Shown: positions 32,365-40,988, numbered from the stretch's first letter. The stretch is 50,163 bases of DNA from JBLNBU01 sp050260215 (GCA_050260215.1 JBLNBU010000202.1:1-50163); one strand, 5' to 3'. The notes: generated by a model from the sequence alone, not told the origin. Numbers and translations: made by a program.

Positions 32365-34188
32365 ATGATGCTCTGGGGTGCTTTCAACAATGCCAGCACC
32401 GCGATGATGGCGATGAGCTGGTCCATGGGCTCGATCTCCCAGAACGTGTCCAACGTCAACACCATCGGCTACAAGCGCAAGGACACCGAGTTCAAGACCA
32501 TGCTGTCCGAGTCCCACTCGGCCCCCACCGGGCCGGGCGGCGGGCTGGACATCTTCGGCGTGCACACCGCCGACCGCTACGCCATCACCGCCCAGGGCGT
32601 CATCACGCCCAGCGACAAGTGGAGCGACATGGCCATCAACGGCCGCGGCTTCTTCATCGTCTCGCAGCCGTCCAGCACCGATCCCACCACCGGCCAGCCG
32701 GCGCCGCCGGCGACCCTGTCGCTGACCGATGCCGGCAGCGTGCTCTATACCCGCGCCGGCGACTTCCGCGAGTTCGCCGTCCATACCGCCACCACCACCA
32801 CCGGCACCACCACCTCGTCCAGCCCCAGCACCTCGCCGGGAACCAACGACACCACCTACCTGACCACCTCGTCGGGCCAGTTCCTGATGGGCTGGAAGGC
32901 CGACGCCTGGGGCCGCATCGCCGGCGAGTACACCAGCGCCCAGACCCCCGTGCCGCCCAGCACCACCACCACCACGGCGACCACCACCACCACCACCGCG
33001 ACCGGAGGCACCAAGACGCTGGTGCCGATCAGCTGGCAGCCCAACATGCTGCAGAACGGCGCCGCCACCACGGCCATGCAGATGGTGTTCAACCTGCCGT
33101 CCAACATGCCGGCCAGCACCGGCATCCAGACCGCCGACACCACCGTCAACGACCTGACCAACACCGCGCAGACGCTGCGCACCACCTGGACGCGCACCGG
33201 CGCCGACACCTGGGACGTCAGCTTCAGCCTGCCCAACAACCCGGGCATCAACATCATGAGCACCCAGCCGGTGGCGGTCACCTTCGACGCCAACGGCAAC
33301 ATCACCACGCCCACCGGCGGTACCACCAACCTGGACATCGACTGGGACGGCAACGGCATCATCGACCCGGTGCTGACCCCCAACGAATCCCAGCAGGCGG
33401 TCAACCTGTCGACGCTGAAGCCCACCACCAAGACCACCCCGCTGACACTCAGCATGTACGACAATGCCTACAACGCCCAGACGGTCACCGCCAATTTCGA
33501 GCGCTGGAGCACCGACAAGTGGGCGATGACCATCAGCGTGCCGGCCACCAACGGCACCCTGACCGACCTGCAGGTGGGCACGGGCACCACCACCACCACT
33601 CCCACCACGCCGCCGGCCACCACCACGCCGGTGGTCATCCCGCTGACCTTCGACGGCGCCGGCAACCTGACCAGCCCGACGGCGGGCAAGGTGACCATGA
33701 CGGTGAACTGGTCGGCCACCGGGGCCGGCACCAGCACGGTGACCATGGACATCGCCAAGCTGACCCAGCTGGCCGATTCGTCGGACAAGATCAGCATCAA
33801 GTCCATCGACCAGGACGGCTACAGCAAGGGCATGCTGAGCGGCATGACCGTCAGCCAGTACGGCGAGGTCATCGGCCAGTTCACCAACGGCAAGACCCGC
33901 ACCCTTTACAAGATCCCGGTGGCGACTTTCGCCGCGCCGGATTCGCTGGACCCGGTGTCGGGCACCTTGTTCCGCCGCACGGAAGAGGCGGGCGCCGTCA
34001 CCGTCGACAGCGTCGACGACCAGGGCAGCGGCTCGGCCATCGTCGGCTCGGCCACCGAGTCCTCGAACGTCAAGATCGAGGACGAGTTCACCAAGATGAT
34101 CATCACCCAGAAGGCCTATTCGACCAACGCCCAGGTGTTCAAGACCGCCGACGAGATGACCACGGCGGTCCGCGACCTGATCTCCTAG
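32365..34188 (+). CDS. flgE: Flagellar hook protein FlgE-like
   Basis: A 607-residue secreted flagellar protein. The N-terminus carries the rod/hook signature (GSISQNVSNVNTIGYKRKDTEFKT) and the C-terminus the matching helix (VKIEDEFTKMIITQKAYSTNAQVFKTADEM), both needed for polymerisation. The middle is enlarged and low-complexity, with Thr-rich runs (about 145-230 and 410-425). Tandem ATGs (32365, 32368) follow a GGAGG site. It is alone on its strand, downstream of a sigma54 promoter. The next gene converges 4 bases after its stop. A minor hook or flagellin-hook paralogue is the alternative. Confidence 0.85.
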   Translation: MMLWGAFNNASTAMMAMSWSMGSISQNVSNVNTIGYKRKDTEFKTMLSESHSAPTGPGGGLDIFGVHTADRYAITAQGVITPSDKWSDMAINGRGFFIVSQPSSTDPTTGQPAPPATLSLTDAGSVLYTRAGDFREFAVHTATTTTGTTTSSSPSTSPGTNDTTYLTTSSGQFLMGWKADAWGRIAGEYTSAQTPVPPSTTTTTATTTTTTATGGTKTLVPISWQPNMLQNGAATTAMQMVFNLPSNMPASTGIQTADTTVNDLTNTAQTLRTTWTRTGADTWDVSFSLPNNPGINIMSTQPVAVTFDANGNITTPTGGTTNLDIDWDGNGIIDPVLTPNESQQAVNLSTLKPTTKTTPLTLSMYDNAYNAQTVTANFERWSTDKWAMTISVPATNGTLTDLQVGTGTTTTTPTTPPATTTPVVIPLTFDGAGNLTSPTAGKVTMTVNWSATGAGTSTVTMDIAKLTQLADSSDKISIKSIDQDGYSKGMLSGMTVSQYGEVIGQFTNGKTRTLYKIPVATFAAPDSLDPVSGTLFRRTEEAGAVTVDSVDDQGSGSAIVGSATESSNVKIEDEFTKMIITQKAYSTNAQVFKTADEMTTAVRDLIS

Positions 34189-34192
34189 GGCG

Positions 34193-35341
34193 CTATTTGC
34201 GCCAGGCCTTCAGGCGCCGGGCGGCCTCGACCATGTCCTCGGTCGGCCCGGCGAACGAGAAGCGCAGGGTGCGGGCCCCCGAATCGGGATCGAAGTCGAT
34301 GCCGGGCGTACAGGCGACCCCGGTCTCGGCCAGCATGCGCCGGCAGAACTCCGGACTGTCGTTGGTCAGCTGCGACACGTCGGCATACAGGTAGAACGCC
34401 CCGTCCGACGGCGCCATCTTGTCGAAGCCGGCGGCGGGCAGCTCGTTCAGCAGGATGTCGCGGTTGCGGCGATAGCGGGCGACGCGCTCGTCCAGCTCGG
34501 CCCGGCAGTCGAACACCGCCTCGGCCGCCAGCTGCGACAGGGTCGGCGGCGAGATGAACAGGTTCTGCTGCAGGCATTCCACCGCGCGCAGCAGGTCGGG
34601 CGGCACCACCATCCACCCCAGCCGCCAGCCGGTCATGGCGTAGTACTTGGAAAAGCTGTTGACCACCACCGCGTGGCCGCCGCTGCCGGCGACGGTAGCG
34701 GCGGTGCGGCCGAAGCTGATGCCGTGGTAGATCTCGTCCGACACCAGGCGCACGCCGTTGGCCTCGCACCATGCCGACAGCGCCGCCACCTCGTGATCGG
34801 CGAGCATGGATCCGGTGGGATTGGACGGGCTGGCGACCACCACGCCGTCCAGCCGGCCGGGCAGGGCGGCCAGGGTCTCGGCGGTGATCTGCCAGCGGGT
34901 GGCCGGGCCGACCGGCACCGACACGCACTCGACCCCCAGGGCCTTGAGGATGTTGCGGTAGGCGGGATAGCCGGGCTGGGCCACCGCCACCCGGTCGCCG
35001 GGGGCGAAGGCGGCCAGGAAGGCCAGCAGGAAGGCGCCCGAAGACCCGGTGGTGACGCAGACCTGCGCCGGATCGACTACCGCCCCATAGGTGTCGCGGT
35101 AGTGGGTGGCGATGCGGGCACGCAAGGATTCGTTGCCCAGGGCCAGGGTGTAGCCCAGGGTATGACTGTCCAGCGCACGGCGTGCCGCCTCGGTGACCGC
35201 GGCGGGCGGGCCGCCCGACGGCTGGCCGACCTCGAGGTGGACGACATCGCCGCCGGCCTGGGCGCGCTCGGTGGCGGCGCGCATCACGTCCATCACGATG
35301 AACGGGGTGATCGAGCCCCGTTCCGCCACCTTGAATGCCAT
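34193..35341 (-). CDS. Class I/II PLP-dependent aminotransferase
   Basis: A 382-residue fold-type I aminotransferase of the aspartate/aromatic family. The N-terminal HLEVGQPSGGPP and YTLALGNESLR form the substrate lid; ASPSNPTGS (Asn-Pro) and SDEIYHGISF bind the pyridine ring; VNSFSKYYAMTGWRLGW carries the Schiff-base Lys; the C-terminal RTLRFSFAGP supplies the carboxylate-binding Arg. It is cytoplasmic, and substrate specificity is undetermined. Its ATG at 35341 immediately follows the gamma-glutamyltransferase stop codon (zero gap), suggesting coupled translation. Confidence 0.9.
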   Translation of the reverse strand: MAFKVAERGSITPFIVMDVMRAATERAQAGGDVVHLEVGQPSGGPPAAVTEAARRALDSHTLGYTLALGNESLRARIATHYRDTYGAVVDPAQVCVTTGSSGAFLLAFLAAFAPGDRVAVAQPGYPAYRNILKALGVECVSVPVGPATRWQITAETLAALPGRLDGVVVASPSNPTGSMLADHEVAALSAWCEANGVRLVSDEIYHGISFGRTAATVAGSGGHAVVVNSFSKYYAMTGWRLGWMVVPPDLLRAVECLQQNLFISPPTLSQLAAEAVFDCRAELDERVARYRRNRDILLNELPAAGFDKMAPSDGAFYLYADVSQLTNDSPEFCRRMLAETGVACTPGIDFDPDSGARTLRFSFAGPTEDMVEAARRLKAWRK

Positions 35342-36940
35342 CTACTTCTTCCCCACCAGTTCGGCCAGGCCGAAGCCGCGCGGATCGGTGGCCGCCTGGC
35401 AGCCCGTCACCTCGAGGCGGCCGCCGTTGCAGCCGACGGCGTTGATGCGGCTGGGCATGTCCACGGCGGTGACCTTGTGGCCGCGCTTGACCAGCGAGTC
35501 GGCGTCGGCGGCGCGCGGCTCCTTCTCGACGAAGGCGATGTCGGGAGTGCCGTTGTGGTGCACCCGCGGCTGTCCCAGCGCCTGGTCCAGCGTCTTGGTC
35601 TCGCGCGAGGCCAGCACGGTCCAGGCCAGGGCCGAAGGCGCGGTCACCCCGCCCGAGGCGGCGGCGGCCATGAACACCTGGTTGGTCGCCGGATTGACCA
35701 GCAGCATGGGCGCCACCGCCGGCGGGCCGTTGCGGCCGGGCTGGCCGGCCAGGAAGAAGCCGGCGCCGGGCACCATGCGGCCCGAGCCGAACAGCCCGTA
35801 GGTGGTCAGCCCGCACGACACCGCCGATCCGTAGGAATCGATGACGACGAAGCTGGTGGCCGCCTGGGCGTCGGCGACCGGCCCCTTGACGGGCTCGGTG
35901 GGGGTGTGGCGGTCGGCGGCATAGCCGGCGGTCAGCGCCTCGATCTTGCCGGCGGCCATCAGGGCGGCGGGGCCGTCCTCGCTCCAGCCGTTGGCGGCCA
36001 TCCACTGGCTGCGCGCGGTCATGGCGCGGGCCGAGGCCTCGGCCATCAGGTGGGGACGCTCGTCGGCGGGGGTGCCGGCCCAGCGCTCGGCCAGGCCGGC
36101 GACCAGCTGTGCGGCGACGGTGCTGGCCACCGCCGGCGGCGGGGCGAAGTGGGCGACCTCGTTGCCCAGCGGCACGCGGATGCTGTCGCGCCACTGCGGC
36201 TTGAAGTCGCGCAGTTCCTCGATGGCCAGGCGGGCGCCGGTGGCGCGGGCCGATTCGACCACGCTGCGGGCCAGGTTGCCGGTATAGAAGTCGCCGGTGG
36301 CATTGCGCAGCCGGCCGATCACCGAGGCCAGCTCGGGCTGCTGCACCTGGTCGGATTCGCGCAACGGGCTGCCGTCGGGGCGGAAGAAGGTGCGCCGGGC
36401 CATCGGGTCGCGGGCCAGCAGGGGGGCGGCGCGGGTGATGTCGTTGGCCAGCGCCCGCGACACGGTGGTGCCCAGCCGGGCCAGCTTCTCGGGCTCGGCC
36501 AGCAGGGTATCCCAGCGCAGCTTGCCGTACTTGGCCTGCAGGGCGAAGAAACCGCGCGGATTGGCCGGGACGGCGGTGGGCGTCTCGCCGGGCTGGGCGG
36601 TGGGCGGGGCGATGAAATCCAGCACCTCGGTGCGCTTGGCGGTCTTGTCGTGGACCACGCACATGCCGCCCCCACCCAGGCTGGCTGTTGACGGATAGGT
36701 CACTGCCAGCGTGAAATAAAGAGAGACGGCGGCATCGGCAGCCGTGCCGCCGGCCGACAGGACGTCGCGTGCCACCAGCACGGCGCGCGGTTCGTCGGCG
36801 GCGACCACGCCGGCAAAGCCCTTGACGTGCCCGACGGTACCGACGGGGCGGGTTTCGTCGCAGGCGGCCAACGCCGACACTACGGCCAGCGCCATCAGGC
36901 TGCGGGCGGTCCCGACCCACGAGGAGTTGTCCTTGCTCAC
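35342..36940 (-). CDS. ggt: Gamma-glutamyltransferase-like lipoprotein
   Basis: A 532-residue Ntn-hydrolase of the gamma-glutamyltransferase family. The N-terminal export segment ends in a lipobox ALAAC. GGTAADAAVSLYFTLAVTYP and SLGGGGMCVVHD are family blocks near the N-terminus; the C-terminal half has ATSFVVIDSYG, in the place of the autoprocessing TTHxSVVD, then GSGRMVPGAGFFL and the late GGVTAPSALAW. Thr362 is the likely nucleophile but the motif is not canonical. It starts at GTG 36940 (AAGGA upstream) with its first bases overlapping the divergent protease gene. It would act outside the cytoplasm on glutathione or gamma-glutamyl compounds. Confidence 0.8.
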   Translation of the reverse strand: MSKDNSSWVGTARSLMALAVVSALAACDETRPVGTVGHVKGFAGVVAADEPRAVLVARDVLSAGGTAADAAVSLYFTLAVTYPSTASLGGGGMCVVHDKTAKRTEVLDFIAPPTAQPGETPTAVPANPRGFFALQAKYGKLRWDTLLAEPEKLARLGTTVSRALANDITRAAPLLARDPMARRTFFRPDGSPLRESDQVQQPELASVIGRLRNATGDFYTGNLARSVVESARATGARLAIEELRDFKPQWRDSIRVPLGNEVAHFAPPPAVASTVAAQLVAGLAERWAGTPADERPHLMAEASARAMTARSQWMAANGWSEDGPAALMAAGKIEALTAGYAADRHTPTEPVKGPVADAQAATSFVVIDSYGSAVSCGLTTYGLFGSGRMVPGAGFFLAGQPGRNGPPAVAPMLLVNPATNQVFMAAAASGGVTAPSALAWTVLASRETKTLDQALGQPRVHHNGTPDIAFVEKEPRAADADSLVKRGHKVTAVDMPSRINAVGCNGGRLEVTGCQAATDPRGFGLAELVGKK

Positions 36941-38294
36941 GCGCTTGTTCCTTCTGGTGATCCTGCTGTCGGCTTCGCTTTTACCGGCGGCCCAGGCACA
37001 GTCTTCCCCCCAGCGCCGGTCGTTCATTCGCGATGCGGAGGTGGAAAATACCATCCGCACCTATGCGACGCCACTGTTCCAGGCTGCCGGTCTCGATCCC
37101 GAGGCCGTCCGCATCCATCTGCTGGTCGACAACACCCTGAACGCGTTCGTCGCCGGCGGGCAGAACATGTTCTTCCACACCGGCCTGCTGATCCGCACCG
37201 AAAGCCCGAGCCAGCTGATCGGCGTGATCGCCCACGAGACCGGCCACATCGCCGGCGGCCACCTGATCCGTGCCCAGGATGCCGCCAGCAACATCTCGAC
37301 CGAGGCGTTGATCGGCATGCTGCTGGGTGCCGCCGCCGGTGCCGCCTCGGGCCGCGGCGAGGTCATCGGCGCCACCATGCTGGGCGCCAACCAGATCGCC
37401 ATGCGCAGCATGCTGGCCTTCACCCGCAGCCAGGAACAGCAGGCCGACCAGATGGCCATCCGCTTCCTGGACGCCACCCACCAGTCCGCCCAGGGCATGC
37501 TGCAGTTCTTCGATATCCTGGGCGACCAGGAACTGCTGGTCGCCGCGCGCCAGGATCCGTATGTGCGCACCCACCCGCTGACGCGCGACCGCGTCGCCTT
37601 CGTCCGCGAGCAGGTCGAGCATTCGCGCTGGAACGACCAGCCGACCCCGCCGCAGTGGACCGAAATGCACCGCCGGATGCGGGCCAAGCTGTTCGCCTTC
37701 CTCGAGCCGCCGGTGCGCACCTTCCAGCGCTACAAGGACACCGACGCCAGCATCGAGGCGCGCTATGCCCGCGCCATTGCGCTCTATCGCAAGCCCGACA
37801 TCGAGGCGGCGGTCGAGGCCATCGACGCCCTGATCAAGGAGCGCCCCAAGGATCCCTATTTCTGGGAGCTGAAGGGCCAGATGCTCTACGAGAACGGCCG
37901 CGGCGCCGAAGCCATCGCTCCTTATCGCAGGGCGGTCGAGCTGTTGCCCGACAACGCCCTGCTGTTGTCCGAACTGGGCACCTGCGAGGTCGAGATCGAA
38001 GATCCCGCCCTGTTGAAGGACGCCGAGAAGAACCTGTCCATCGCCGTCCAGCGCGAGCCCGACGACGCGATGACCTGGCAGCGCCTGGGCACCGCGTTCT
38101 CGCGCGACGGCAACGAGGGCATGGCCTCCTATGCCATGGCCGAGCACCTGCTGCTGCTGGGCAAGCTGTCGGAAGCCGACTACCACGCCGGCCGCGCCGA
38201 GCAGTTGCTGGGCAAGACCGGGCCCATCTGGCTGCGCATCCAGGACATCAAGGAAGCCGCCGCCCAAGCCCGCGAGGACCGCAAGCGCCGGTAG
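36933..38294 (+). CDS. M48 family metalloprotease with TPR repeats (BepA/YfgC-like)
   Basis: A 453-residue periplasmic protease. The signal peptide is residues 1-23 (PAAQAQ). The M48 zinc motif is HETGH (101-105), with the third ligand in the QEQQADQMAIRFL segment. The C-terminal half (about 260-430) is a TPR array (for example ALYRKPDIEAAVEAIDALIKE). BepA-type proteins assist outer-membrane LptD/BAM assembly. The start is inferred to be TTG 36933 because GAGGAG lies 6 bases upstream. That makes the first 8 bases overlap the divergent GTG start of the transferase gene. Confidence 0.85.
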   Translation: MLTRLFLLVILLSASLLPAAQAQSSPQRRSFIRDAEVENTIRTYATPLFQAAGLDPEAVRIHLLVDNTLNAFVAGGQNMFFHTGLLIRTESPSQLIGVIAHETGHIAGGHLIRAQDAASNISTEALIGMLLGAAAGAASGRGEVIGATMLGANQIAMRSMLAFTRSQEQQADQMAIRFLDATHQSAQGMLQFFDILGDQELLVAARQDPYVRTHPLTRDRVAFVREQVEHSRWNDQPTPPQWTEMHRRMRAKLFAFLEPPVRTFQRYKDTDASIEARYARAIALYRKPDIEAAVEAIDALIKERPKDPYFWELKGQMLYENGRGAEAIAPYRRAVELLPDNALLLSELGTCEVEIEDPALLKDAEKNLSIAVQREPDDAMTWQRLGTAFSRDGNEGMASYAMAEHLLLLGKLSEADYHAGRAEQLLGKTGPIWLRIQDIKEAAAQAREDRKRR

Positions 38295-38377
38295 AGCAGG
38301 GCCATGAGCCGCTATCCTGCTTGCCCGTATCGAGAGCTTCCGCCAATATGCGCCCACTGATCGCCGTCAAGGGTACC

Positions 38378-39145
38378 ATGATGATCGCCAAGACCTTCGC
38401 CGCCGCCCTGTTCGCTTCCGCCATGCTGTTCGCGGCCCAGCCGGCCTCGGCCCAGGAGGACCAGCCGCTGACGCCCAAGCAGGTCGAAGGCGTGCGCAAG
38501 ATCGTCCGCGACTACCTGATGGAGCACCCCGAGGTCCTGGGCGAGGCCATCGAGGCCCTGCGCGAGAAGATGCGCGTCCAGGCCGAGAACGACGCCAAGA
38601 AGATGGTCGAGGCCCGCAAGGACGAGATCTTCAAGAGCGCCGACGACCCGGTCGCCGGCAACCCCAAGGGCGACGTCACCGTGGTTGAGTTCTTCGACTA
38701 CAACTGCGGCTTCTGCAAGCAGACCTTCGACGCCATGTGGGAAGCGGTGAAGGCCGACGGCAAGGTCCGCGTGGTGTTCAAGGAATTCCCCATCCTGGGC
38801 CCGGACTCGGTGACCGCCGCCCGCGTCGCCCTGGTGGCCAAGGCGCACGGCAAGTACGACGACTACCACCGCTCGCTGATGAAGTTCCGCGGCAAGCTGG
38901 ACGAGAAGGCGGTGTTCCGCGTCGCCGGCGAGGTCGGGCTGAACGTCGACCAGGTGCGCAAGGAAATGGCCGCACCCGAGATCGACAAGCAGCTGAAGAA
39001 GAACTTCGATCTGGCCCACTCGCTGGACATCGGCGGCACGCCGACCTTCATCATCGGCGACCGCGTGGTCTCCAGCGCGCTCGACCAGCCGACCTTCCGC
39101 CAGCTGATCGACCTGGCCCGCAAGGGTCCGACCCCGAAGAACTGA
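38378..39145 (+). CDS. DsbA-family thiol:disulfide oxidoreductase
   Basis: A 255-residue periplasmic thioredoxin-fold protein (DSBA, DsbA/ScsB-like group). The signal peptide is about 1-24 (PASA). A helical N-terminal segment (about 25-85) precedes the thioredoxin domain with FFDYNCGFCK (Cys110-Cys113) and the cis-Pro loop GGTPTF. The helical insertion between them is normal for DsbA. It may oxidise or isomerise exported proteins. The GGTACC-ATG start at 38378 has AAGGG upstream; an ATG at 38348 adds 10 residues. It follows the M48 gene by 83 bases, possibly sharing a transcript. Confidence 0.87.
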   Translation: MMIAKTFAAALFASAMLFAAQPASAQEDQPLTPKQVEGVRKIVRDYLMEHPEVLGEAIEALREKMRVQAENDAKKMVEARKDEIFKSADDPVAGNPKGDVTVVEFFDYNCGFCKQTFDAMWEAVKADGKVRVVFKEFPILGPDSVTAARVALVAKAHGKYDDYHRSLMKFRGKLDEKAVFRVAGEVGLNVDQVRKEMAAPEIDKQLKKNFDLAHSLDIGGTPTFIIGDRVVSSALDQPTFRQLIDLARKGPTPKN

Positions 39146-39174
39146 AGCGGGGCGCTTCCAGCAAGAAATCTGGT

Positions 39175-39234
39175 CGTCACCCCCGGGGCTGACCCGGGGG
39201 TCGATGGATGGCCGGGTCAGGCCCGGCCATGACG
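39175..39234. repeat. Double-hairpin intergenic repeat, copy 3
   Basis: CGTCA...TGACG outer arms with CCCCCGGGG...CCCGGGGG and ATGGCCGGG...CCCGGCCAT hairpins, in inverted order relative to 17605-17664. It is between the converging dsbA-like and Crp/Fnr genes. Confidence 0.8.
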
Positions 39235-39243
39235 GCGGCGTTC

Positions 39244-40023
39244 CTACCCCGCCGCCTCGCAATAGGCCTTGCGCAGCAGGCCGACGTCGTCGATGTGGAC
39301 CGCGTTGCCCGAGGTGTGCACGCCCAGCACGCGCAGGCGCGCCAGCACCCGCGACAGGCTTTCGCGGCGGATGCCGACGCGGCTGGCCAGCACTTCCTTG
39401 TTGAACGGCAGCCACACCACCGCCCGGCCTTCGCTGGCGTCGGTCTGGGACAGCAGGAATTCTGCCACCCGCTGCCACGGCGACAGTTCCTTGAGGTCGC
39501 GGATCTCGTCGGCCAGCCGCCTGGTCCAGCCGATCAGTGCCGCCAGCATGTGGTAGGCGAGCGCGTGGTCGGAATTGAGCGTGTGCAGGAAGGCGCGCCG
39601 GCCGACCCGGATCAGGGTGGCGTCCTCGATGACCTCGGCGTGCAGGGGGAACTTGCCGATGGACAGCATGGCCGCCTCGGCGAACGACGAGCCTGGGCCG
39701 AAGATCTCGACGATGCTTTCGCGCCCGTCGGGAGCCAGGGCGAACAGCTTCACCGCGCCTTCCAACACGATGTAGAAGCAGTCGGCCGGATCGCCGGCAC
39801 TGAACAGCAGCGTGCTGCGCGTCCGCGCGACGGTGTTGGAATCGGCAAGCAGCCGGCACAACACCTCGGGCTTGATGCCTTCGAACAGGGGCAGCGCCGC
39901 CACCATCTGCTGCACCGAGGCCGAGCCGCGGAACACCCGTTGCGGCGTGCTCATCACCCGGTCGCAGTCGACCTTGGGTCCCTCGCACGAGGGGCGGCAG
40001 GGGCAGGGGGTGGCGTTGGACAT
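39244..40023 (-). CDS. Crp/Fnr-family regulator with Cys-rich N-terminus
   Basis: A 259-residue transcription factor. Residues 1-20 contain four cysteines (7, 9, 13, 20), a possible iron-sulfur or heme/NO-sensing site. A cyclic-nucleotide-binding-like beta roll (about 40-160) and a dimerisation helix (IGWTRRLADEIRDLKELSPWQRVAEF) follow. The winged HTH has the recognition helix RVGIRRESLSRVLARL, of Fnr type. ATG 40023 has AAAGG upstream. It is encoded right after a second Crp/Fnr gene. Together they flank the nirS promoter, so control of denitrification or redox response is likely; the effector is unknown. Confidence 0.85.
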   Translation of the reverse strand: MSNATPCPCRPSCEGPKVDCDRVMSTPQRVFRGSASVQQMVAALPLFEGIKPEVLCRLLADSNTVARTRSTLLFSAGDPADCFYIVLEGAVKLFALAPDGRESIVEIFGPGSSFAEAAMLSIGKFPLHAEVIEDATLIRVGRRAFLHTLNSDHALAYHMLAALIGWTRRLADEIRDLKELSPWQRVAEFLLSQTDASEGRAVVWLPFNKEVLASRVGIRRESLSRVLARLRVLGVHTSGNAVHIDDVGLLRKAYCEAAG

Positions 40024-40037
40024 GGCGGCGCCTTTCG

Positions 40038-40715
40038 TCAGGCCGTGGCGGCGCAGGCGCCGAAGCTGCGCAGTGCCGAGACGTCGTCGATGACCACCTT
40101 GTCGGTGCGGCTGGCCACCACGCCGCGGTCGCGCAGCTTGGCGAAGGCCCGCGACAAGGTCGCCGGGTCCATGCCCAGGTTCTCGGCCAGCAGGCGCTTC
40201 TCGCAGGGCAGCTTGACCACGGCGCGGCCGTTGGCCTCGCCGGCCAGCGATACCAGGTAGCCGGCCAGGCGTTCGGCGGTGGACTGCATCTTCAGTTCGG
40301 TGATTTCGCGGACCTGCTCGCGCAGGTGCGCCGCCATGGCCGAGATCATGCCGATGGCGACCTGGAAACTTTCTTCGAGGAAGCCCATCAGCGCCGCGGC
40401 GGTGATCGGCAGGGCCGAGACGCGGCAGGTGGCGCGGGCGGTGACGTCGTGGGGGGTGCGGGTCAGGATCGCCTCGATGCCGACCACGTCGCCGGGCCCA
40501 AGGCGCAGCACCGTCGGCGGACCGTCGGCGACGGTCTCGACTTCGCCCGAGACGATGAAGTACAGGCGTTCGGCCGGCTCCCCGGCGCGGCACAGGAAGG
40601 TGCCCTCGGCCAGGTCGACGGGTCGCGCGTCACCGATCAGCCGCTGCAGATCGGCAGGCGCGAGTTGTGCGAACAGATGACTCCGCCGCAGCAGGCAAAG
40701 GGCGTCATTGTCCAT
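40038..40715 (-). CDS. dnr: Crp/Fnr-family regulator (Dnr/NnrR-like)
   Basis: A 225-residue regulator without the N-terminal cysteines of Fnr. The sensory beta roll is about 15-125; ITELKMQSTAERLAGYLVSL is the dimer helix, typical of Dnr; the HTH recognition helix is in LAENLGMDPATLSRAFAKL. Dnr/NnrR-type proteins activate nir and nor genes in response to nitric oxide, possibly through heme. The gene is divergent from nirS, whose upstream region has two Fnr/Dnr-type boxes. It is 14 bases from the next regulator gene. Symbol by analogy. Confidence 0.82.
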   Translation of the reverse strand: MDNDALCLLRRSHLFAQLAPADLQRLIGDARPVDLAEGTFLCRAGEPAERLYFIVSGEVETVADGPPTVLRLGPGDVVGIEAILTRTPHDVTARATCRVSALPITAAALMGFLEESFQVAIGMISAMAAHLREQVREITELKMQSTAERLAGYLVSLAGEANGRAVVKLPCEKRLLAENLGMDPATLSRAFAKLRDRGVVASRTDKVVIDDVSALRSFGACAATA

Positions 40716-40817
40716 TGTCGCCACCTTCGACGAATGGCTTTTCCCCGAAAGGGACGCATCGTTCCGAACTCGCTCGTCCCAGCCGCGCCAGACTAGGGTC
40801 GACCGTGGGGCTTGGCT

Positions 40818-40831
40818 TTGACTTTGGTTAA
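40818..40831. promoter_or_regulatory. Fnr/Dnr-type box upstream of nirS (distal)
   Basis: TTGAC-TTTG-GTTAA fits the TTGAN-N4-NTCAA palindrome with one deviation in the right arm; 158 bases before the nirS ATG, nearer the dnr start. Confidence 0.45.
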
Positions 40832-40907
40832 GAAACCTGGGGTGGCGTGGGCCGAAACCAAGGGACGGTGCGGGTTTGGCGGCCGCTTTTGTTTTTCTTG
40901 GGCAAAC

Positions 40908-40921
40908 TTGACGAATGTCAC
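40908..40921 (+). promoter_or_regulatory. Fnr/Dnr-type box upstream of nirS (proximal)
   Basis: TTGAC-GAAT-GTCAC matches TTGAC-N4-GTCAA except the last base. It lies 68 bases before the nirS ATG, a good position for activation. Confidence 0.6.
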
Positions 40922-40988
40922 AGTTGGCGGGCGGCGGCGCGGCGCATGTTCGGGTCACGACCTTACGTCTCTCTGGGAGGGAGTGCTT

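Noticed and set aside
32940..33010. ACC/ACG-rich run that looks like a tandem repeat or CRISPR fragment
   Set aside because: It is the low-complexity Thr codon run within flgE, in frame, without spacers or a fixed unit.
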